DNA of 64,000 nt from Flavobacterium sp. N1994. GTDB taxonomy: Bacteria; Bacteroidota; Bacteroidia; Flavobacteriales; Flavobacteriaceae. The notes beneath the pieces are model-generated. The model had not been told where the DNA came from, searched no databases, and saw nothing but the letters and a program-made list of their open reading frames with translations. Position 1 is the stretch's first letter, and the number at the start of each line of letters is the position of its first letter. Shown one piece after another: positions 8,537 through 18,800 of this stretch. Location: assembly GCF_025947145.1 (NCBI RefSeq), contig NZ_CP109999.1:2914001-2978000 (forward strand), in the 5' to 3' direction. The translations under genes were made by a program, and so were the position numbers.

Positions 8537-9481
8537 ATGAATAAAATTACCCAACTTTTCAATATAAAATATCCAATTATTCAAGGAGGAATGATATGGA
8601 ATAGTGGTTATAAATTAGCAAGTGGAGTAAGTAATGCAGGTGGTCTTGGGTTGATAGGTGCTGGTTCTATGTATCCAGATGTCTTGCGTGAGCATATTCA
8701 AAAATGTAAAAAAGCTACTGATAAACCTTTTGGAGTGAATGTCCCAATGTTGTATCCTAATATTGAAGAAATTATTCAAATCATTATTGAGGAAGAAGTA
8801 AAAATTGTTTTCACTTCTGCTGGAAATCCAAAAACATGGACTAGTTATTTAAAAGAAAGGGGAATTATCGTTGTGCATGTTGTGAGTAGTTCCAAATTTG
8901 CTTTAAAAGCACAAGAAGCTGGAGTTGATGCTATTGTTGCCGAAGGTTTTGAAGCTGGTGGGCATAATGGAAGAGAGGAAACCACAACTTTTGCATTGAT
9001 TCCGATGGTTAAAGAACAGATTAGTATTCCACTAATTGCAGCTGGCGGTATTGCAAATGGTAAAGGAATGTTGGCAGCTATGGTACTTGGCGCTGATGGA
9101 GTTCAGATGGGCTCTCGATTTGCGGCATCACATGAAAGTTCCTCACATGAAAATTTCAAGAAAACAATTCTAAATGTAAAAGAGGGCGACACTCAATTAA
9201 CCTTAAAAGAATTAGCTCCAGTCCGACTAATAAAAAATAAATTTTATAATGATATTCAAGAGCTTTACTCCAAATGTCCAACATCAGAAGATTTAAAAAT
9301 ACTTTTAGGCAGAGCAAGAGCTAAGAAAGGAATGTTTGAAGGAGATTTAATAGAAGGAGAGTTGGAAATAGGACAAATTGCGGGCCTAATTCATGAGATT
9401 AAGCCTGTAAAAGATATTATTGAAGAAATCATCCTTGATTTCAATACTACTCTTGGTAAGGCTCAGAATCTTTCTTTTTAA
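8537..9481 (+). CDS. Nitronate monooxygenase / FabK-like flavoprotein
   Basis: FMN-dependent TIM-barrel enzyme of the 2-nitropropane dioxygenase (NMO)/FabK family, 314 residues. Family marks are the N-terminal 'YPIIQGGMIW.SG..LASGVSNAGGLGLIGAG', the central 'EGFEAGGHNGREETTTFALIP' (the His is catalytic in class I NMOs) and 'PLIAAGGIANGKGMLAAMVLGADGVQMGSRF', which binds the FMN phosphate. The family includes nitronate monooxygenases and enoyl-ACP reductases of FabK type; sequence alone does not separate them here. It has no signal peptide, so cytosolic. It follows the subtilase by 21 bases. A weak hairpin with a T-run lies 68 bases downstream. Confidence 0.85.
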   Translation: MNKITQLFNIKYPIIQGGMIWNSGYKLASGVSNAGGLGLIGAGSMYPDVLREHIQKCKKATDKPFGVNVPMLYPNIEEIIQIIIEEEVKIVFTSAGNPKTWTSYLKERGIIVVHVVSSSKFALKAQEAGVDAIVAEGFEAGGHNGREETTTFALIPMVKEQISIPLIAAGGIANGKGMLAAMVLGADGVQMGSRFAASHESSSHENFKKTILNVKEGDTQLTLKELAPVRLIKNKFYNDIQELYSKCPTSEDLKILLGRARAKKGMFEGDLIEGELEIGQIAGLIHEIKPVKDIIEEIILDFNTTLGKAQNLSF

Positions 9482-9866
9482 ATCAATTCTTTTTTTTTTG
9501 TATTTGGCCGATAGAAATCTGCATTTAATCGTTATTTTTTACTAATTTGTAATGTGTGTTATTAACATTACTATTTTTTTATTGTAAGAAAAAAATATTA
9601 ATAACTTTTTTTATTTTTCATAAGTTGTTTTAATTCAGTTAGATATAATGTAGATATTTAAATATCACAATGTTAATAATGTTGATGATTTTGTTTATAA
9701 CATTTTAATAACCTAAATACCATAATTATTTTTATGAGTAATATAGTAGAAGCGTTTTTTGCTTAGGTGTATACTGTTTAAATGTCAGTTTTATTTATTT
9801 TTAATAAGTAATTAGGATTATTAGTATAGTTCGTTTAGCAAAGAATTGTTTAAAATTGAATTGCTT
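9482..9866 (+). other. AT-rich leader region of the giant adhesin gene
   Basis: A 385-bp gap with very high AT content, the weak hairpin at 9549-9571, and no ORF worth reporting. It must hold the promoter of the giant gene, but I see no exact TAnnTTTG near the start. Repeated TTAATAA- and AACATTT-like words are present without a clear pattern. Confidence 0.5.
9549..9578 (+). terminator. Possible terminator after the NMO-like gene
   Basis: Inverted repeat GTAATGT / ACATTAC (9549-9555 and 9565-9571) with a 9-base loop, followed by TATTTTTTT. The stem is AT-rich and weak, so the call is tentative. Confidence 0.4.
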
Positions 9867-12800
9867 ATGAGAATCACTACTCTTGTTAAAAACTATTTCT
9901 TTTATTTCCTTTTATTGTTGTGTCTTTTCGGACATAATAATACTGTATATTCTCAATGTCCTACAGTAACAAATGCCAATCAATCATTTTGTGATACACA
10001 ATCGCCTACAATTGCTAGTCTTGTGGCTACCGATAATGGGGGAGGGGTTAAATGGTATGCTACTGCAACATCTACAACAGCTTTATCAAGTTCAACTAGT
10101 TTGATAAATGGTGAAGATTATTTTGCAGATGATAATACTGGAACTTGTGGAACTAGACAAAGTGTTATAGTTAAAGTGTATTCAGCTCCAACTGGACCTA
10201 ACTTTCAAGGAGTTTGCGTTACTAGTTTGAGTCAAGCTACACCAACTAATTCTCAATTTGCTATTGTTGGAAATAATTTAAAATGGTATACAACTCCGTC
10301 TGGAGGTACTGCACTTTCAAATACTGCTGTTCTTTCGGATAATACTATTTATTATATTAGTCAAACTAATCCTGCTACTGGATGTGAAACTTCTAGGTTG
10401 CAATTATTTGTAAATGTTGGATTAGTTCCTGTACCAACAGGTAATGCTGTCCAAGAATTTTGTCATACGGGTGCTATGCCTACTGTTGGTGATTTAGTAG
10501 CTTCTGGAAATAATAATTGGTATTTGACTTCTGCTTTTGGTATTCCATTAGATTTATCTACTCCTTTAGTTAACGGTCAGTTTTATTACGCCACAACAGT
10601 AGATCCTCCTTGTGAAAGTAGCGATAGGTTTGAAGTTTTAGTAAATATTTATGAGCCAAACAACGCTGGTATTGATGGTGCTAGAGGAATTTGCATAGAA
10701 CAAGTTCCAACCACGCCTTCTTTTGATTTGTTTAGTTTATTAGGAGGTACACCAGATAATACAGGAGTTTGGACTGGGCCTTTAGCAACTATAAATGGCT
10801 CGCAAGGTACAGTAGACCCTTCAACAATGACTTTGGCAGGAAGTCCTTATGTTTTTACTTATACTGTTACTTCGGCATTATGTGCTCCAGATACTTCGAC
10901 AGTAACAATAACTATCAATCCAATACCAACAGTAACCGTTAGTAGTGCACCAGTATGTCAAGGTATACCAGCTACAGTAACGGCTACTCCAAGTCCAGCA
11001 GGGACTTATACTTATGTATGGACAGTGCCATCGGGAGCTACCAATCCTGGCAACGTTGCTACATTCACTACCAGTACAGCAGGAGTTTATAGTGTAATTG
11101 CTACCAATACCACAACGACTTGTCCAGCACAACCAGCACAGACTACAGTGGTTATTAATCCAATACCAACAGTAACCGTTAGTAGTGCTCCAGTATGTCA
11201 AGGAACACCAGCTACAGTAACGGCTACTCCGAGTCCAGCAGGGACTTATACATATGTATGGACAGTGCCATCGGGAGCTACCAATCCAGGAAACGTTGCT
11301 ACATTCACTACCACTACAGCAGGAGTTTATAGTGTAATTGCCACCAATACCACAACGACTTGTCCAGCACAACCAGCACAAACCACAGTGGTTATTAATC
11401 CAATACCAACAGTAACGGTTAGTAGTGCACCAGTATGTCAAGGGACACCAGCTACAGTAACGGCTACTCCGAGTCCAGCGGGGACTTATACATATGTATG
11501 GACAGTGCCATCGGGAGCTACCAATCCAGGAAACGTTGCTACATTCACTACCACTACGGCAGGAGTTTATAGTGTAATTGCTACCAATACCACAACGACT
11601 TGTCCAGCACAACCAGCACAAACCACAGTGGTTATTAATCCAATACCAACAGTAACGGTTAGTAGTGCTCCAGTGTGTCAAGGGACACCAGCTACCGTAA
11701 CGGCTACTCCGAGTCCAGCAGGGACTTATACATATGTATGGACTGTTCCATCGGGAGCTACTAATCCTGGCAACGTTGCTACCTTTACTACCACTACAGC
11801 AGGAGTTTATAGTGTAATTGCTACCAATACCACAACGACTTGTCCAGCACAACCAGCACAAACCACAGTGGTTATTAATCCAATACCAACAGTAACGGTT
11901 AGTAGTGCACCAGTATGTCAAGGTATACCAGCTACAGTAACGGCTACTCCAAGTCCAGCAGGGACTTATACTTATGTATGGACAGTGCCATCGGGAGCTA
12001 CCAATCCTGGCAACGTTGCTACATTCACTACCAGTACAGCAGGAGTTTATAGTGTAATTGCTACCAATACCACAACGACTTGTCCAGCACAACCAGCACA
12101 GACTACAGTGGTTATTAATCCAATACCAACAGTAACCGTTAGTAGTGCTCCAGTATGTCAAGGAACACCAGCTACAGTAACGGCTACTCCGAGTCCAGCA
12201 GGGACTTATACATATGTATGGACAGTGCCATCGGGAGCTACCAATCCAGGAAACGTTGCTACATTCACTACCACTACAGCAGGAGTTTATAGTGTAATTG
12301 CCACCAATACCACAACGACTTGTCCAGCACAACCAGCACAAACCACAGTGGTTATTAATCCAATACCAACAGTAACGGTTAGTAGTGCACCAGTATGTCA
12401 AGGGACACCAGCTACAGTAACGGCTACTCCGAGTCCAGCGGGGACTTATACATATGTATGGACAGTGCCATCGGGAGCTACCAATCCAGGAAACGTTGCT
12501 ACATTCACTACCACTACGGCAGGAGTTTATAGTGTAATTGCTACCAATACCACAACGACTTGTCCAGCACAACCAGCACAAACCACAGTGGTTATTAATC
12601 CAATACCAACAGTAACGGTTAGTAGTGCTCCAGTGTGTCAAGGGACACCAGCTACCGTAACGGCTACTCCGAGTCCAGCAGGGACTTATACATATGTATG
12701 GACTGTTCCATCGGGAGCTACTAATCCTGGCAACGTTGCTACCTTTACTACCACTACAGCAGGAGTTTATAGTGTAATTGCTACCAATACCACAACGACT

Positions 12801-15800
12801 TGTCCAGCACAACCAGCACAAACCACAGTGGTTATTAATCCAATACCAACAGTAACGGTTAGTAGTGCACCAGTATGTCAAGGTATACCAGCTACAGTAA
12901 CGGCTACTCCAAGTCCAGCAGGGACTTATACTTATGTATGGACAGTGCCATCGGGAGCTACCAATCCTGGCAACGTTGCTACATTCACTACCAGTACAGC
13001 AGGAGTTTATAGTGTAATTGCTACCAATACCACAACGACTTGTCCAGCACTACCAGCACAAACCACAGTGGTTATTAATCCATTACCAACAGTAACCGTT
13101 AGTAGTGCTCCAGTGTGTCAAGGGACACCGGCTACCGTAACGGCTACTCCGAGTCCAGCAGGGACTTATACATATGTATGGACTGTTCCATCGGGAGCTA
13201 CCAATCCAGGAAACGTTGCTACATTCACTACCACTACGGCTGGAGTTTATAGTGTTATCGCTACCAACACCACAACGACTTGTCCAGCACAACCAGCACA
13301 AACCACAGTGGTTATTAATCCAATACCAACAGTAACGGTTAGTAGTGCTCCAGTGTGTCAAGGGACACCAGCTACCGTAACGGCTACTCCAAGTCCAGCA
13401 GGGACTTATACATATGTATGGACAGTGCCATCGGGAGCTACCAATCCAGGAAACGTTGCTACATTCACTACCACTACGGCTGGAGTTTATAGTGTTATCG
13501 CTACCAACACCACAACGACTTGTCCAGCACAACCAGCACAAACCACAGTGGTTATTAATCCAATACCAACAGTAACGGTTAGTAGTGCTCCAGTGTGTCA
13601 AGGGACACCAGCTACCGTAACGGCTACTCCAAGTCCAGCAGGGACTTATACATATCTATGGACAGTGCCATCGGGAGCTACCAATCCAGGAAACGTTGCT
13701 ACATTCACTACCACTACAGCAGGAGTTTATAGTGTAATTGCTACCAATACCACAACGACTTGTCCAGCACAACCAGCACAAACCACAGTGGTTATTAATC
13801 CAATACCAACAGTAACGGTTAGTAGTGCACCAGTATGTCAAGGGACACCAGCTACCGTAACGGCTACTCCAAGTCCAGTAGGGACTTATACATATCTATG
13901 GACAGTGCCATCGGGAGCTACCAATCCAGGAAACGTTGCTACCTTTACTACCACTACGGCAGGAGTTTATAGCGTTATCGCTACCAACACCACAACGACT
14001 TGTCCAGCACAACCAGCACAAACCACAGTGGTTATTAATCCAATACCAACAGTAACGGTTAGTAGTGCTCCAGTATGTCAAGGGACACCAGCTACCGTAA
14101 CGGCTACTCCGAGTCCAGCAGGGACTTATACATATGTATGGACAGTTCCATCGGGAGCTACCAATCCAGGAAACGTTGCTACCTTTACTACCACTACGGC
14201 AGGAGTTTATAGCGTTATCGCTACCAACACCACAACGACATGTCCAGCATTACCAGCACAAACCACAGTGGTTATTAATCCATTACCAACAGTAACCGTT
14301 AGTAGTGCTCCAGTGTGTCAAGGGACACCGGCTACCGTAACGGCTACTCCGAGTCCAGCAGGGACTTATACATATGTATGGACTGTTCCATCGGGAGCTA
14401 CCAATCCAGGAAACGTTGCTACATTCACTACCACTACAGCAGGAGTTTATAGTGTAATTGCTACCAATACCACAACGACTTGTCCAGCACAACCAGCACA
14501 AACCACAGTGGTTATTAATCCAATACCAACAGTAACGGTTAGTAGTGCACCAGTATGTCAAGGGACACCAGCTACCGTAACGGCTACTCCGAGTCCAGCG
14601 GGGACTTATACATATGTATGGACAGTGCCATCGGGAGCTACCAATCCAGGAAACGTTGCTACATTCACTACCACTACGGCTGGAGTTTATAGTGTTATCG
14701 CTACCAACACCACAACGACTTGTCCAGCACAACCAGCACAAACCACAGTGGTTATTAATCCAATACCAACAGTAACGGTTAGTAGTGCTCCAGTGTGTCA
14801 AGGGACACCAGCTACCGTAACGGCTACTCCAAGTCCAGCAGGGACTTATACATATCTATGGACAGTGCCATCGGGAGCTACCAATCCAGGAAACGTTGCT
14901 ACATTCACTACCACTACAGCAGGAGTTTATAGTGTAATTGCTACCAATACCACAACGACTTGTCCAGCACAACCAGCACAAACCACAGTGGTTATTAATC
15001 CAATACCAACAGTAACGGTTAGTAGTGCACCAGTATGTCAAGGGACACCAGCTACCGTAACGGCTACTCCAAGTCCAGTAGGGACTTATACATATCTATG
15101 GACAGTGCCATCGGGAGCTACCAATCCAGGAAACGTTGCTACCTTTACTACCACTACGGCAGGAGTTTATAGCGTTATCGCTACCAACACCACAACGACT
15201 TGTCCAGCACAACCAGCACAAACCACAGTGGTTATTAATCCAATACCAACAGTAACGGTTAGTAGTGCTCCAGTATGTCAAGGGACACCAGCTACCGTAA
15301 CGGCTACTCCGAGTCCAGCAGGGACTTATACATATGTATGGACAGTTCCATCGGGAGCTACCAATCCAGGAAACGTTGCTACCTTTACTACCACTACGGC
15401 AGGAGTTTATAGCGTTATCGCTACCAACACCACAACGACATGTCCAGCATTACCAGCACAAACCACAGTGGTTATCAATCCAATACCAGATGCTGGAATT
15501 GATGCACCATTGACTATTTGTTCAAATCAAAACTCAGTTGATTTAATTGCCTCACTGGGAGGAACACCACAATTAGGAGGAACATGGTCACCACCTTTAG
15601 CTAGTGGAACAGGAATTTTTAATCCTGCTATAGATACATCTGGAGTTTATACATATACTATTACAGGTATTGCACCTTGTATTGACGATATTTCAACAGT
15701 TACTGTTACTGTTGTTCAAGGACCAGAAGCAGGAGCAAACAATACACTTACAATCTGTGTCAATAATCCTCCAAAAGACTTATTCTTATTATTAGGACCA

Positions 15801-18800
15801 AATGCACAAACAGGCGGTACATGGTCACCACCAATGGCTAGTGGAACTGGTTTATTTGATCCAGCTGTTGATCCACAAGGGGATTATGTTTATACTTTGT
15901 CTGGAACAGCTCCATGTTCTAGCGATTCTGCTACTATATCGGTTACCGTAAATCCAATTCCAGATGCTGGTATTGATGCACCTAAAACATTTTGTTCTAA
16001 TGGAACTTCTGAAGATTTATTCCTTTCATTAGGAGGAACACCACAAGCAGGAGGAACTTGGTCGCCAGCTTTAGCTAGTGGAACTGGTGTTTTCAATCCA
16101 GCAGTTGATACAGCGGGCGCCTATGCCTATACAGTTGGAGGAACTTGTGTTACTCCATCAACAGCAACAGTTACAGTTGCGATAGTTACAGCTCCAAATT
16201 CTGGAGGAACTGGACAGACTTTAAATACTTGTGCTGATATCACTTCATTTGATTTATCCACAGGTTTAAATGGTACACAAGGATCAGGTACATGGAATGA
16301 CGATGATGCAACAAATGCGTTGACAAACAACATATTCAATCCATCGACCGTTGGTGTTGGAACTTATCATTTTACTTATACAGTTATAGGAACTTCACCA
16401 TGTGCTAATGCTACTTCTACGGTTACAGTAATTGTGAATCCATTATCAAATCCAGGAACTGCAGTTACTATTCCACCAGTATGTACATCAGTAGGAACTA
16501 TCGACTTGAATACATTAATAACTGGTCAGGATGCAGGCGGAACATGGTCAACACCTTCACCAGTTAACATTTCTGGCTTTACTGCTGGAACTTATACTTA
16601 TACTTATTCGGTAACTAATTCTTGTGGAACTCATACTACGGATGTTAACTTTACGGTTCTTCCAAATCCAATCTTAACTAATGCAAATGTTATCAATGCC
16701 TCTGCTTGTGTTGGTGCTGATGCCTTAATTAATTTAACGGGAATGGTTGATGGAACTTATAGTTTGAATTATAGTTTAAGTGGAAGTAATACATTAGCAA
16801 ATCAAACGGCAACTGTCGTAATTTCTGGTGGAGTAGGGAACTTTACTGTTCCTGCGACTAGTCTTCCTAATACAGGAACCACTACAATTACCTTTACTAC
16901 CATTCAAGATACTGCCTCAACATGTCAAGTTACTTTAACGGGTATATTGGCAACGATTACAGTGAAACCGTTAGTGCAAATTAGCAATACTAACATTGCT
17001 GTTTCTTCCATCTGTATTGGTTCAAATGCAGTCGTTGAAATTTCAAATGCGGTTAATCTTCCTGATGGAATATATCAATTTGATTATGTAATTCCTACAG
17101 CAACTCCGCCAACTGGAAATTCAGGAGATGTAACGATTACAGGTGGTGTAGGTCAGTTCTCTGTTCCAGCTTCTGTTTTTGCAACCATTGGAAATTATAC
17201 CATTACGATTAGTGGAATTACCATCACAAATGGATGTTCTAACACTAGCCAAGATGCTAATATTACTTTTGCAGTTGTTGGCCCACTCTCGCCAGGAACA
17301 GCTGTTACACCGACTCCTTCTTATTGTACTTCAGTTGGGACTATTGATTTAAATACTTTATTAACTGGTCAGGATGCAGGAGGAACATGGTCAACACCTT
17401 CACCAGTTAACATTTCAAGCTTTGTTGCCGGAACTTATACCTATACTTATAGTGTTACAAATACCTGCGGAACTTTTACTACGGATGTACAATTTACAGT
17501 TCTACCAAATCCAATCTTAACAAATACAAACATTAGTAATGCTGCTGCTTGCGTAGGGACTGATGCAGTTGTTAATTTAGCTGGAATGGTGGATGGAACG
17601 TATAGTCTGAATTATAGTTTAAGTGGAAGTAATATATTAGCAAATCAAACGATAACGGTTGTGATTTCAGGAGGAGTTGGAAGTTTTACAGTTCCTACTA
17701 TTAGTATTCCTAATACGGGAACTACAACCATTACCTTTAATACCATTCAAGATACTACATCTACTTGTCAAGTGACTTTGACCGCTATACTGGCTACGAT
17801 TACCGTTAATCCATTAGTGCAAATTAACAATACTAATATAGCAGTTTCTTCTGTATGTATTGGATCTAATGCCATAGTTGAAATTTCAAATGCTATTAAT
17901 TTACCTGACGGAGTTTATCAATTTGATTATTCAATTCCAACAGGAACTCCTGCAACAGGAAATTCAGGAGATGTTACTATAACTGGAGGAGTAGGTCAGT
18001 TTTCTGTCCCAGCATCGGTTATTGCAGCTGTTGGAAACTATACCATTACGGTTACTGGAATTACTACTATAACAGGCTGTTCTAATACTAGTCAAAATGC
18101 TAATATCACATTTGCGGTAGTTGCTCCACTGTCATCAGGAACAGCAGTTACACCAACGCCTTCTTATTGTACTTCTGTTGGAACTATAGATTTGACTACT
18201 TTATTAACAGGTCAAGATGCAGGGGGAACATGGTCAACACCTTCACCAATTGATGTCAGTGCTTTTGCTGCAGGAACTTACACCTATACTTATAGTGTTA
18301 CTAATGCCTGCGGAACTTTTACCACAGATGTTCATTTCATAATTTTACCAAATCCAGTAATAACGTCAGCAAACATTACCAATGCAACAGCTTGTATAGG
18401 CACTGATGTCGTGGTTAATTTGACAGGAATGGTTGATGGAAGTTATACGTTGAACTATGATTTAAATGGAAGCAATACATTAGCAAATCAAACAGCTACG
18501 GTTGTAATTTCGGGAACAACAGGAAGCTTTACCATCCCTGCTGCCAATGTTCCTAATACAGGAATCACTATTATTACCTTTACTACAATTCAAGATACAG
18601 CATTAACTTGTCAAACCACTTTGACTAATGTAGCTGGAAGCATCACCATTAATCCAATTGTACAAATAGACAATACTAATTTGGCCGTTTCATCTGTTTG
18701 TATAAATTCAAATGCAGTAGTGGATATTACTAACGCTGTTAATCTTCCAGATGGTGTTTATCAATTTGATTACACTATTCCAACCGGAACGCCATCAACA

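Noticed and set aside
10878..15281. Long antisense open frames (up to about 670 codons) opposite the 240-bp repeats
   Set aside because: They arise because the repeat period is a multiple of three and one unit happens to lack stops on that strand. The translation is Cys/Trp/Ser-rich with no family resemblance.
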